A stretch of 64,000 nt of DNA, from positions 1-64,000 of the forward strand of contig CAAHDT010000027.1 in NCBI GenBank assembly GCA_900770525.1. Reading direction: 5' to 3'. The notes under the pieces were generated by a model. It was not told the origin of the DNA. It worked only from the letters and a program-made list of their open reading frames with translations, and searched no databases. Of the stretch, positions 18,875 through 27,157 are shown in pieces (position 1 is the first letter of the stretch; each line of letters starts with the position of its first letter). The position numbers and the translations under genes are program-made. Source of the stretch: Candidatus Gastranaerophilales bacterium. GTDB taxonomy: Bacteria > Cyanobacteriota > Vampirovibrionia > Gastranaerophilales > Gastranaerophilaceae.

Positions 18875-19747
18875 TTATAAATTTTTCTTACTCATTCTTG
18901 AGCTATAAACTTCATGTACATCAACCACAGAGAAAAAGGCTTTCGGGTCAACTTGTCTTATAACTTCTTTCATTTTACTCATTTCAAGACGAGATGCAAC
19001 GCAGTAAATAAGAGTTTTTTCTTGTTTTGAATACCCACCGATACCTTGTAAATAAGTAACGCTTATGTCCAAATCTTCAATTAAGCGTTGTCCAATTTCT
19101 TCGGCTTTGTCACTAATAATACGAATAGATTTTGAACTGTTCAAACCTTCTAAAACGACATCAATCATTCGATAGGCGATAAAGTACGTCAAAATAGAAT
19201 ACATTGCACTTTCCCAAGTCAAAACAATTCCTGCAACAAAATATATAAACAGGTTAAACCCCATCACAATTTCGCCAACAGAAAACCCGAACTTTTTAGA
19301 AAGCACAAGTGACATAATCTCCGTTCCATCCAAAGAACCTTCATTCTTCAAAACAATTCCGACTCCGGAACCAAGAATAATACCGCCAAAAACCGTTGCA
19401 AGCAACATATCATTTGTCACAATAATATTCACATGATGAAATACGTTAGTCGCCAAACTCAGCATTGCAACAGCATAAAAAGTCTGCAACACAAACAGTT
19501 TTCCGAGTTTTGTAAACGCAAGACATATAAACGGTAAATTGATTAACATCAAAGCAATACCCAAATTAAAATGAGTAAGGTAGTTAATCATCATAGAAAT
19601 ACCGACAACGCCACCGTCAATAATCTTGTTGGGTAATAAGAAACATTCAAGCGCAAACCCTGCAATAAAGGCTCCTAAGGCTAAAAACACTGCTTTTTGA
19701 ATCAATTGTCCGTAAGTCAATTTTTGTTTATTTGCCACTTCTGCCAT
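18875..19747 (-). CDS. YitT-family membrane protein (DUF161/DUF2179)
   Basis: 290 residues: five to six membrane segments in the YitT_membrane domain (about 15-205) with GGVVGISMM and GSLDGTEIMSL motifs, then a cytoplasmic DUF2179 domain (about 218-282) ending in VDVHEVYSSRM. This is the complete two-domain family architecture. The molecular function of YitT proteins is not established. Last gene of a lysA-cdaA-yitT operon, 9 bases after cdaA, with AAAGGA before the ATG. Confidence 0.9.
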   Translation of the reverse strand: MAEVANKQKLTYGQLIQKAVFLALGAFIAGFALECFLLPNKIIDGGVVGISMMINYLTHFNLGIALMLINLPFICLAFTKLGKLFVLQTFYAVAMLSLATNVFHHVNIIVTNDMLLATVFGGIILGSGVGIVLKNEGSLDGTEIMSLVLSKKFGFSVGEIVMGFNLFIYFVAGIVLTWESAMYSILTYFIAYRMIDVVLEGLNSSKSIRIISDKAEEIGQRLIEDLDISVTYLQGIGGYSKQEKTLIYCVASRLEMSKMKEVIRQVDPKAFFSVVDVHEVYSSRMSKKNL

Positions 19748-19756
19748 ATTAGTCCT

Positions 19757-20665
19757 TTATTTGTTATCATTTCCGTTTTCAGAATGTTTAGTAATCAAAT
19801 TATTTAAATGGAAAATTGTTTTCTTTTCCGTATTGTTTTCTTGATTTTTATAGCCTAAAATTCGCTCTAAATCAGCCTTTAGGGTTGTTAAATCATCATA
19901 TCTTTTTAAAGTTCCATCCAAAGCAACCGAAACGTCACCGGTTTCTTCTGATACAACCAAACAAGCCGCATCACTTGTTTCTGACATTCCGATAGCCGCT
20001 CTATGACGAGTTCCGTATTTCCAGCTAAGTTTTGGATCTTCAGTTAACGGCAACAATACTCCGGCAGAAATAATTTTGGAACCGTTAATAACAACGGCGC
20101 CATCATGCAACGGAGTGTTCGGATGGAAAATAGTTAAAAGCAATTCTGTAGATAAGTCTGCATTCAATTTTGTGCCAACATCTGAATACGTGTTGCTTAA
20201 GTCTTTTTGGAAAACCATTAACGCACCGGTATGAGATTTTGACAAAAATTTAACAGATTCAATAAGCTCTTTTATAACATCAATTTTTTCATCATTTTTG
20301 TTATTATTCCCATTTCCAAACACGCGAGTGAAGAAATCAGCCTGCCCGAGAAATCCCAAAAATCTTCTCAATTCAGGTTGGAAAATTACGATAAGACTCA
20401 ATGATATCAATGTAACAATTGATTTTAAGAACATCCCTAAAATTTTCAAGTCCAATCGCACAAGAATTTCTGAAAACACCCATAAAAAGATTAAAAAGAA
20501 AATTCCCTTTACGAACTTTTCAGACTGAGAATCTTTTATAAATTTTTTATAAAAAACAAACAATAACCCGACAATTATCGCAATTTCAATAACATTGGTC
20601 CAATTCAAAGACCAATCCATCGTACCTAACTGAAATTGTAAATATGATAATATATCGTTAAACAT
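19757..20665 (-). CDS. cdaA: Diadenylate cyclase, CdaA/DacA type
   Basis: Makes the second messenger c-di-AMP from two ATP at the inner membrane. The 302-residue protein has three N-terminal membrane helices (about 22-97), then the DAC domain with the catalytic motifs DGA (residues 188-190) and RHR (220-222), followed by SVALDGTLKRY. The start ATG overlaps the last 8 bases of lysA, so translation is coupled. In Firmicutes cdaA is next to cdaR and glmM; here it follows lysA instead and no CdaR-like gene is seen. c-di-AMP normally sets osmolyte and potassium transport and cell-wall balance. Confidence 0.95.
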   Translation of the reverse strand: MFNDILSYLQFQLGTMDWSLNWTNVIEIAIIVGLLFVFYKKFIKDSQSEKFVKGIFFLIFLWVFSEILVRLDLKILGMFLKSIVTLISLSLIVIFQPELRRFLGFLGQADFFTRVFGNGNNNKNDEKIDVIKELIESVKFLSKSHTGALMVFQKDLSNTYSDVGTKLNADLSTELLLTIFHPNTPLHDGAVVINGSKIISAGVLLPLTEDPKLSWKYGTRHRAAIGMSETSDAACLVVSEETGDVSVALDGTLKRYDDLTTLKADLERILGYKNQENNTEKKTIFHLNNLITKHSENGNDNK

Positions 20666-21995
20666 TTGCTTTTAACCTACCAGGAATCCTATCGTGTGCA
20701 ATTAAATCATCCAAAGACTCTCTCTCTATTATAATATCAGATTGAGAATTATTTACAAGTACCATTGCGAGTTTTTCTACTCTATTGTAATTAGAAGCCA
20801 TAGAATAGTTATACGCACCGGTATTAAACACGCATAAAATATCGTTTTCAACCGGATTTGGCAAGTCGATATTTTGGATTAAAATATCTCCGCTTTCACA
20901 AAAACGTCCGGCAATTGTAACACTTTGTGAAGGAGGTGTATCTGGTTTATTTGCCAAAATCGCACTATATTCTGCTTGATACATACTAGGTCGCGCATTG
21001 TCTGCCATACCACCATCAACCGCTACGTATTTTTTACCTTTTGGAACTTGTTTTGAACTACCGATTGTATACAAAGTTACACCGGCAGTTGAAATAATGC
21101 TTCGCCCAGGCTCCAAAAATAGAGATGGATCATCTATACCGTATTTTTTTACGGCATTTTCTAGTGCATTCAAAATAACATCGGCAATTTCATACACAGA
21201 AGGCGGAACATCTGAGTCGGTATATTTTACGCCTAACCCTCCACCAATGTTAATTTCATCTAATTTAAGGTTAAATTTTTCGTCTAACCTTGCAACTTCT
21301 TTAACTAAAATGTCAATCTCATCTTCATAAACCTTTGTTTCGAAAATTTGAGAACCGATATGCGCGTGCAAACCGTGAAGTTTAAGGTTGGTATATTTGT
21401 TTAAGATAAGTTCAACAGCCTCATCAATTTGAGTTAAATCGAAACCAAATTTAGAATCCAAATGCCCTGTTTGGATATATTCGTGGGTATGGCATTCTAT
21501 CCCCGGAGTAATCCTTAGCAAAATATTAGCAACTTTATTTTGCTCTTTTGCTAACTCGTTTAATCTACCTAATTCAAGAAAATTATCAACAGAAATTCGC
21601 CCTACATTTAGTTCTAATGCCAATTTTAATTCTCTAACAGTTTTGTTATTACCGTTAAATAGAACTTTTTGCATATCCACACCGGACTTAAATACCGTAT
21701 AGATTTCTCCGGCAGAAACAACATCAAACCCAAAACCTTCTTGAGCAATGATTGCACTTGTCCCCATAGAAGATAATGCTTTTGAAGCATACATCATATT
21801 AACTTTTTTGTAAGAGGAAAAAGCTTTTTTATAATCACGACAAATACTGCGAAGAGTAAATTCATCCATTACATAAAGCGGAGTGCCGTACTTATTGGCA
21901 AGTTCTACCGTATCACACCCACCAATTTCTAAGTGACCGACCTCATTTGTTCTACAAGATAGTGGTCTTATTGACTGATTAGTAGTGTTCGGCAT
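20658..21995 (-). CDS. lysA: Diaminopimelate decarboxylase
   Basis: Last step of lysine synthesis: meso-diaminopimelate to L-lysine and CO2. The 445-residue fold-type III PLP enzyme has the PLP lysine at about K72 (MMYASKALS), HIGSQ near 212, the glycine-rich GGGLGVKY, and CESGDIL near 373 containing the catalytic Cys. AAGGAG lies eight bases upstream of the ATG. First gene of the lysA-cdaA-yitT operon. Confidence 0.97.
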   Translation of the reverse strand: MPNTTNQSIRPLSCRTNEVGHLEIGGCDTVELANKYGTPLYVMDEFTLRSICRDYKKAFSSYKKVNMMYASKALSSMGTSAIIAQEGFGFDVVSAGEIYTVFKSGVDMQKVLFNGNNKTVRELKLALELNVGRISVDNFLELGRLNELAKEQNKVANILLRITPGIECHTHEYIQTGHLDSKFGFDLTQIDEAVELILNKYTNLKLHGLHAHIGSQIFETKVYEDEIDILVKEVARLDEKFNLKLDEINIGGGLGVKYTDSDVPPSVYEIADVILNALENAVKKYGIDDPSLFLEPGRSIISTAGVTLYTIGSSKQVPKGKKYVAVDGGMADNARPSMYQAEYSAILANKPDTPPSQSVTIAGRFCESGDILIQNIDLPNPVENDILCVFNTGAYNYSMASNYNRVEKLAMVLVNNSQSDIIIERESLDDLIAHDRIPGRLKANV

Positions 21996-22128
21996 AGCTT
22001 GGGGCTCCTTCTCTTATCAACTCTCTGTGAGCTCATTATAGCATAATTTTTAGAAATTGAAAAGAGTTTAATCATCATTCTTCACGAAAATTTTTATGCC
22101 AGAATAAGGCGCAAAGTTATAATGAAAC

Positions 22129-22944
22129 TTACTTACATTTTCTTTTTCCATTCCAAGACAATCCGTCACAGTGCAAATAGTCCATATTTCCGTTGTAAAT
22201 AACCCAAGCAGCACAAGCCTCACCAAATATCCCTCCATAAACAGCATTGTATTCTGAATATCTACAATGGTTTTCAAATGTCAGCCCAGTTTCACCGGAT
22301 GTACCTATAGGGAGCAAACCATACTTTGACATATGAAAACGAAAAACATCTTTTCCCCAAGCATTTTCTCCTTTATTAGGGCCATCAATATCTATTGTAA
22401 TATCTGCGCAAACAGTTGACAAAAGTTTTCCGGAACCTTTTACCCAATCACAAGCACCTGCACGTGGAATAAAACTAAAAGACATACCGTTTGCAAGAAT
22501 ACCGGAATATAAAGAGCCGGCTGTAACAGGCTTGTAACAACTATAATCCCCCGGCAAACATTTTTTGATAACTTTTAAATTTTTAGTCAGATTATTATAT
22601 AAAATTTCGCCGGATTTAGCATTCTTTTCATTATTGTAATCATAGGTTCCGTCATCGTAATCAACACGTTCAATTCTATCAAAGCCCCAAGTATCCGGAG
22701 TCCCAAACTCCTCTGTTGCACGAAGAAATGACTGCGAAAACATCGTATATGCAGTATTTAAGGCAGTTACAACTTGCTTTTCGCGATATTTTTGCATTAA
22801 TGTCGGCAAAGTCATTGCAGCAACTATCCCGATTATACCAAGTGTTATTAAAACTTCCGCAAGAGTAAAGCCCTCACGTTTTGATATATGCAGACATCCT
22901 TGAAACTTTTCTAAACAAACCTCTTTTTTGAACATCCTATTCAT
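22129..22944 (-). CDS. Type IV prepilin-like protein with C-terminal cysteine motif (locus 1)
   Basis: 271 residues from the ATG at 22944, which has GGAG 11 bases upstream; longer frames run through the promoter. A basic leader of about 24 residues ends at REG, followed by FTLAEVLITLGIIGIVAAMT, a class III signal with Gly at -1 and Glu at +5, cut by prepilin peptidase. The exported domain ends with CAAWVIYNGNMDYLHCDGLS and WNGKRKCK, a block shared with the prepilins at 43219 and, more weakly, 35987; its paired cysteines probably form disulfides. Pilin or pseudopilin role is inferred. Divergent from an XRE regulator with palindromic operators between them. Confidence 0.85.
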   Translation of the reverse strand: MNRMFKKEVCLEKFQGCLHISKREGFTLAEVLITLGIIGIVAAMTLPTLMQKYREKQVVTALNTAYTMFSQSFLRATEEFGTPDTWGFDRIERVDYDDGTYDYNNEKNAKSGEILYNNLTKNLKVIKKCLPGDYSCYKPVTAGSLYSGILANGMSFSFIPRAGACDWVKGSGKLLSTVCADITIDIDGPNKGENAWGKDVFRFHMSKYGLLPIGTSGETGLTFENHCRYSEYNAVYGGIFGEACAAWVIYNGNMDYLHCDGLSWNGKRKCK

Positions 22945-22966
22945 CACGCTAAATTCTCCACACATT

Positions 22967-23036
22967 ATAATAGACATTACGCACATAATATCACGTGTAT
23001 TATTATGTGTCAATAGTTTACTATAATGGACATTAT
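22967..23036. promoter_or_regulatory. Divergent promoter/operator of prepilin-XRE locus 1
   Basis: Prepilin promoter on the minus strand: TTGACA (23013-23008), 17 bases, TATTAT (22990-22985). A perfect inverted repeat CACATAATA (22982-22990), 10-base spacer, TATTATGTG (23001-23009) covers the -10 and touches the -35. A second motif occurs twice: ATAATAGACATTAC (22967-22980, in the prepilin leader) and the perfect palindrome ATAATGGACATTAT (23023-23036), which overlaps both the regulator's -10 TATAAT (23022-23027) and its ATG. Confidence 0.7.
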
Positions 23037-23262
23037 GATAATAAAAATAGAGGATATTGATAAAAAAGTAGGTCTAAATATAAGAGTCCAGCGAGTAAAA
23101 AGAGGGATTTCGCAAGAAGAACTAGCTGATATGGCAGGAATAGCTCGCTCAACAATGGGAATTGTCGAACGTGGGGAACAATCACCATCACTACAAACTA
23201 TTGCAAAAATTGCAACAGCTCTGAAAATTGATATTTATAAGCTTTTTTTATTTGATGACTAG
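23035..23262 (+). CDS. Small XRE-family (Cro/CI-type) regulator, locus 1
   Basis: 75 residues from the ATG at 23035; an in-frame ATG at 23026 lies inside the -10 box and is unlikely to be transcribed. A single HTH_3 domain (about 10-66) with SQEELADMAGIARSTMGIVE as helix-turn-helix and ERGEQSPSLQTIAKIATAL following. No effector domain. No Shine-Dalgarno; TATAAT ends seven bases before the ATG, so the mRNA is probably leaderless. Predicted to bind the palindromes between it and the divergent prepilin gene and to repress its own promoter. Confidence 0.9.
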   Translation: MIIKIEDIDKKVGLNIRVQRVKRGISQEELADMAGIARSTMGIVERGEQSPSLQTIAKIATALKIDIYKLFLFDD

Positions 23263-23309
23263 AAATTTCATTTTTTGCCAAAAACATTCACCACGAACTA
23301 ATACATTCA

Positions 23310-23329
23310 GCAGAATAAATATATTCTGC
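23310..23329. other. Hairpin between the convergent XRE and LysM genes
   Basis: Perfect arms GCAGAATA (23310-23317) and TATTCTGC (23322-23329) with a 4-base loop. There is no T tract, so it is at best a weak terminator for either gene. Confidence 0.4.
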
Positions 23330-23367
23330 CAAATGTAAAATATGTCTGATATATCAAAGTAACTTAA

Positions 23368-23889
23368 CTATTCAAGCAATTGGTCTTGGCTTATTTTTAA
23401 ATCTCGCATGTTTTCTAGAGAAAATCTATCTGACTTGCCATAATTCATCCAAAGGATTGATTCTGCACCCCGTTCCGTATAAGCTCTCATAAATCTTAAA
23501 AATGCAGACTTATTTACTTCTAATCCGTTAGAAGTTGCAAGATTGGCTAATTTATTTGATTCTCTATTTTGGGCAGCTTCATCTGACTTAGCCGGCACCT
23601 CTTCTGCAGTTGGTGTTATTTGGTTTTTGGCAGGTTCAACAGCTTTAGCTGATACTACTTCAGCAGTTGGTACCGTTTGATTTTGGACAGTTTCTTGTTT
23701 TTCGTTTAGCTGCTGAATTGCATCCAAAACATTTGTCGGTTTGGTTTCTGTTGGAATGGTTAATTTTTTGCCTGTTTGAATCAAATCAACATTTTTAATA
23801 TTATTCAATTGCGCAAGCTTTGTAACAGTTGTACCATTTTGCATAGCAATTTTGCTTAAAGTGTCACCTCGTTTAATTGTGTAATCCAT
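23368..23889 (-). CDS. LysM-domain protein without signal peptide
   Basis: 173 residues. LysM domain at residues 3-47 (YTIKRGDTLSKIAMQNGTTV...IQTGKKLTIP), which binds N-acetylglucosamine-containing glycans such as peptidoglycan. A low-complexity linker with two imperfect repeats (TVPTAEVVSAKAVEPAKNQ and TPTAEEVPAKSDEAAQN) leads to a C-terminal helical region with no recognised domain. No signal peptide is visible, unusual for LysM proteins; export by another route or a phage/tail-like role is possible. GGAGG lies before the ATG. Divergent from an XRE regulator across a 27-bp palindrome. Confidence 0.85.
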   Translation of the reverse strand: MDYTIKRGDTLSKIAMQNGTTVTKLAQLNNIKNVDLIQTGKKLTIPTETKPTNVLDAIQQLNEKQETVQNQTVPTAEVVSAKAVEPAKNQITPTAEEVPAKSDEAAQNRESNKLANLATSNGLEVNKSAFLRFMRAYTERGAESILWMNYGKSDRFSLENMRDLKISQDQLLE

Positions 23890-24001
23890 AAAAAGCCTCC
23901 ATTTTTATACTCTCATTATTAATAAAAATTTCACGTTCTAGAAATTGCTTACATTTACTAACTTTTTAACAAATCTTTATAATTAATTAGCCGTATTGAT
24001 A

Positions 24002-24028
24002 GCCAAATAATTTATTAAATTATTTGGC
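24002..24028. promoter_or_regulatory. 27-bp perfect palindrome between LysM gene and XRE gene
   Basis: Arms GCCAAATAATTTA (24002-24014) and TAAATTATTTGGC (24016-24028) are perfect over 13 bp around a single central T. It lies immediately upstream of the -10-like TATTAT (24033-24038) of the XRE gene, at its -35 position, and 113 bases upstream of the LysM ATG. Likely operator for autorepression and perhaps for the LysM gene. A related half site (16 of 19 bases) sits upstream of the paralogous regulator at 35854-35872. Confidence 0.75.
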
Positions 24029-24050
24029 GAAATATTATAACCTTTTATAT

Positions 24051-24365
24051 ATGAGTTACCAAAAATTAATAAACATGAATATTCGAAAATTACGGTTAAA
24101 GAACAATTTGACACAAGAAGAATTTGCCGAAAAAATAAGTATTAGCGTTCAAGGAGTTTCTAATATTGAGAGAAACAGATATCAACCAACAGCAGACACT
24201 ATTGACAAAATCTGCTCGACTTTTAAAATTACACCTGCTCAATTGTTGCTTGTTGCACCACAAAATAATGAAGATATTATAAAAAATATCGTAACTTTGC
24301 TTTCAAATTGCAAACAAAAAAAATTGAAACAAATTTACGATATTATTTCTATTTTGTTAAAATAA
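24051..24365 (+). CDS. XRE-family regulator with helical tail (LysM locus)
   Basis: 104 residues from the ATG at 24051; the ATG at 24075 (MNIRKLRLKNN) is an alternative start, and a TTG further upstream would lie inside the palindrome. N-terminal HTH_3 domain with LTQEEFAEKISISVQGVSNI, then a C-terminal tail (EDIIKNIVTLLSNCKQKKLK) matching that of the regulator at 35518-35835 (DELVDEIITLVKKCPEDKLK). The two are paralogues. No Shine-Dalgarno; a TATTAT/TATAAC box 9-12 bases before the ATG suggests a very short leader. Possibly a repressor of the divergent LysM gene. Confidence 0.87.
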   Translation: MSYQKLINMNIRKLRLKNNLTQEEFAEKISISVQGVSNIERNRYQPTADTIDKICSTFKITPAQLLLVAPQNNEDIIKNIVTLLSNCKQKKLKQIYDIISILLK

Positions 24366-24406
24366 TCTTCTATTCTTCTAAAATGCTTAAATAGGTAACA
24401 GAGAGC

Positions 24407-25657
24407 CTACCAATATCCGAAGAAATAAGGTCTGCGCATATAGAAAAAATCGTCCATATACATGCGCTCATAATAAGTTTGCTGCCTAAAAAGCATTTGT
24501 TGCCGTTGATACTCCAGCTCTCTTTGTCTTTCTTCGCATTCTTGTTTGTAAGCTTCTTTTGCTTGTTTGGTCAATTCAGCTTGCTCATTGTTTACAGATT
24601 CAAAACATTTCACAAGTTCCGCCCCACCGAATTTTGCAACACAAGAATTTGTCTGGGCAAAGAAATTTTGCATTCTATTGCTTAAATCTATCGGAGAAAC
24701 AATTTTTTCGTTTTCACTTGCAATTTTTGCCCAATCAGGTTTATTTACAAACAAAGTTAATCCGGCATAAGCCTTATCAATTTTAGCTTGCTCTATAGGG
24801 ATAATTCTTGTATCAGCTTGCGCCAAAGCGGTATAATTTTTATCTGCCACAGCCAAACTTCTTGCCTTGTAATAGTTTATAAGTTTAGTATTATTATCAG
24901 AAGATGTTGTCCCCAAACGCATATAATTTATCGGGGAAGGCATTACTCTCACAAGTTCAAACGCAACCGTATTTGCGGCTTTATAGTTTTGCTGGTTATA
25001 GTAAGAATTATACAAAAGTTCTTGCGCTCCTGCATAGTTTTGAGAATACGGCTGAATTTTCTTAGCATAAGTAATCGACTGATTAAAATCACCCAAATTA
25101 TAATAAATATCACTTAACGCGAACCACAAATTCTCAACTGATGGATTTTGTTTTGTCTGATACGGTAATAAAATTCTCAAAGCTGTAGTATAATCACGAC
25201 TTAAGTAATACAACATTCCTAACTTATAATTAAGTTTTTCATTATCAAAAATTTTTGCAGTTTGGTTTAGGCGTTGGATTGTTTGGATTTCACTTAACGC
25301 TGTCTGATAATCCCCTGCGTTCAAACTATATTCCATATATTGAACATGGGTCGGCAAAAAGGAAGGTTCAATATCAAGCGCCCTTCTAAAATCTTTCTTA
25401 TCTATATATTTTTGAATTTTCTTTATTTGTTTATAGTATTTATTTTCGTTTGAAGTCAATTGTTTTTGCTGACAATCACGCAATTCGGTATATTTAACCG
25501 TAACATTGTTTGAATCTATGCGATAAAATTTTGCGTACACAGGTAGTTGGAGGTTAACCACCGCATTAGAAAAATAATTCAGATTACTGACCTCTGAAAA
25601 AACAGGCGCTCCCATAATTATCACCAAGAAACAGCATAAAATCAGTTTTTTATTCAT
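24407..25657 (-). CDS. Exported TPR protein
   Basis: 416 residues from the ATG at 25657, chosen because the preceding GAAGG fits and because it starts a clean signal peptide (MNKKLILCCFLVIIMGAPVF, cleavage near residue 21). The mature part contains about five degenerate tetratricopeptide repeats (roughly 80-260) with motifs such as LGMLYYLSRDYTTAL and LSDIYYNLGDFNQSI, then a Gln/Glu/Arg-rich coiled coil and a Tyr/Phe-rich C-terminus (YYERMYMDDFFYMRRPYFF). A periplasmic scaffold or assembly role is plausible; no specific function can be named. It ends 41 bases after the convergent XRE gene. Confidence 0.85.
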   Translation of the reverse strand: MNKKLILCCFLVIIMGAPVFSEVSNLNYFSNAVVNLQLPVYAKFYRIDSNNVTVKYTELRDCQQKQLTSNENKYYKQIKKIQKYIDKKDFRRALDIEPSFLPTHVQYMEYSLNAGDYQTALSEIQTIQRLNQTAKIFDNEKLNYKLGMLYYLSRDYTTALRILLPYQTKQNPSVENLWFALSDIYYNLGDFNQSITYAKKIQPYSQNYAGAQELLYNSYYNQQNYKAANTVAFELVRVMPSPINYMRLGTTSSDNNTKLINYYKARSLAVADKNYTALAQADTRIIPIEQAKIDKAYAGLTLFVNKPDWAKIASENEKIVSPIDLSNRMQNFFAQTNSCVAKFGGAELVKCFESVNNEQAELTKQAKEAYKQECEERQRELEYQRQQMLFRQQTYYERMYMDDFFYMRRPYFFGYW

Positions 25658-25767
25658 ATTCAAGCCTTCTACTTTCTCCAACAATATATGTAACGATATT
25701 GTTTACAAAAAAGTTCATTCTGTCAATAATGGATTTTTATAATATAATTGTAAAAAAAGGAGGATAT

Positions 25768-26400
25768 ATGAAAAAACTTTTAAGTATTTTAGCAATTATC
25801 GGACTCTTGTCAACATCAGCATTTGCCAAAATTTTAGGTATTCAAAACATTTACTACAACCCATTGAATGCAACTTGGAGCACTTCAAAACAAACAGACT
25901 CAGACATCCATATGTCAAACAAGAGATTTGTAGGCTCAGGTGGATTTAGCGAATACTATTATGACAACGGTAAACTTGCAATAGGTCCCATAACAAATAT
26001 CGAATTTATCGACAACGAACAATTAATAGGAATTAACAGCCAAGATTTAAAATTCTATAAATATATTTACAACGAAGGCGTTATTTCAGAAGTTTTACTC
26101 ACAGAAAACGAAGTTCAAAATTTATATCCCGATTACGAAATTGTAAAAATTTCACAATTTAAAAACAACAAAATTACCCTATACAAACCAATCTTTCATA
26201 AAAAGAATTTTTTACTCTTAAATGATACTCCAAATTCTTTTTATAAATATAATTACAAACCGCAAAGTGTCAACCCGAGTTTCATAAAAACATTTCTCGA
26301 AGTTTCACATGCCGGAAAAATAACCTTCTCACATTATGGAGAAGACACGAATGAAAGTCCAATGTTAAAAATCTATATAAAAAACAAATTTAAAGACTAA
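25768..26400 (+). CDS. Exported protein of unknown function
   Basis: 210 residues from the ATG at 25768, which has AGGAGG four bases upstream; the reading frame is open further upstream but without a ribosome site. Signal peptide MKKLLSILAIIGLLSTSAFA, cleaved after residue 20. The mature domain is rich in Asn, Tyr and Lys and looks beta-rich, with repeated hydrophobic/polar alternation. No family recognised. Its 3' end overlaps the convergent DUF4145-like gene by 11 bases. Confidence 0.8.
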   Translation: MKKLLSILAIIGLLSTSAFAKILGIQNIYYNPLNATWSTSKQTDSDIHMSNKRFVGSGGFSEYYYDNGKLAIGPITNIEFIDNEQLIGINSQDLKFYKYIYNEGVISEVLLTENEVQNLYPDYEIVKISQFKNNKITLYKPIFHKKNFLLLNDTPNSFYKYNYKPQSVNPSFIKTFLEVSHAGKITFSHYGEDTNESPMLKIYIKNKFKD

Positions 26401-27136
26401 TCAGAAACATTGCGAACAAGATAAAAACTGAAATAACAAAAGAAATCCCGACTAAAATCCAAAAAATAGGATAACCTTTTTTCTTTTTCTTAGAAGACAT
26501 TAGATAGGATTGTTTGTCGGATTTCTTTTTGTCTTTTTTAACAACCTTTTTAGAAACGTTAACTGGGAAAATGTTAACTTCTTTTTTCTTAGAACTCTTC
26601 TTTTGAGATTTATTAGTTTTATTTTTTAAATAAGTTTTTGAACTTTTAGTCTTGGCTTTTTCTTCATCATAACGCTCTGCCAATGATTTTTTAGACTTTT
26701 TACCTGTTACCAAAAGTTCTGTATCATAACGCAAGCGTAACAAATTAATCTTTGCACCTTTATTATAAACAGCATAACTTATCGCAACTTCAAACGCTCT
26801 CTGCAAGCACTCTAAAGCCTCCATACCGTCTTTTTTAACCCTTGAAGAATGAGTAGAAGCGTTTCCATGCTTTTTTAAGAAATACAAGTCGTCTATAAAT
26901 TCTTTTTCTTGTTCAGCTCCTCGTCCCTTATCTTTCAAAGTTGCCAACATCTCATCAAAAGTTTCTTCAGTCGTCCTTTTGTCGCCCAGAACATTTTTAC
27001 AAACATTTTCTCCAAAACGGCGAGTCTGAGTCATACACTGCTCAAAATATTCATCACGATACAATTTTTCCGCATCGTTTATTATTCCGAACAAATCTTT
27101 ATCCACTTTTTTTAAAAATTCAAAATTCGCTGCCAT
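26390..27136 (-). CDS. DUF4145-like protein with Lys-rich linker and C-terminal membrane anchor
   Basis: 248 residues. The N-terminal helical domain (about 1-125) resembles the DUF4145/HEPN-like region often found at the start of type I restriction HsdR and nuclease proteins (FLKKHGNASTHS resembles their conserved His-Gly/Asn segment). A strongly basic linker follows (about 145-222, many KK/SKK runs), then a C-terminal membrane helix (FWILVGISFVISVFILFAMF). A tail-anchored protein is the best reading. Function unknown. CAGGA precedes the ATG. It follows the TPR gene at 27158 by 21 bases, so the two are probably cotranscribed. Confidence 0.75.
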   Translation of the reverse strand: MAANFEFLKKVDKDLFGIINDAEKLYRDEYFEQCMTQTRRFGENVCKNVLGDKRTTEETFDEMLATLKDKGRGAEQEKEFIDDLYFLKKHGNASTHSSRVKKDGMEALECLQRAFEVAISYAVYNKGAKINLLRLRYDTELLVTGKKSKKSLAERYDEEKAKTKSSKTYLKNKTNKSQKKSSKKKEVNIFPVNVSKKVVKKDKKKSDKQSYLMSSKKKKKGYPIFWILVGISFVISVFILFAMFLISL

Positions 27137-27157
27137 TTAATATTCCTGCCAAATTGT

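Noticed and set aside
22964..22969. TATAAT on the minus strand as the prepilin -10
   Set aside because: No -35 at the right distance; the TTGACA at 23013-23008 pairs with TATTAT at 22990-22985 with a 17-base spacer instead.
22945..23013. Longer N-terminus of the locus 1 prepilin
   Set aside because: The extra codons cover the promoter and operator, and the ATG at 22944 has its own GGAG site.
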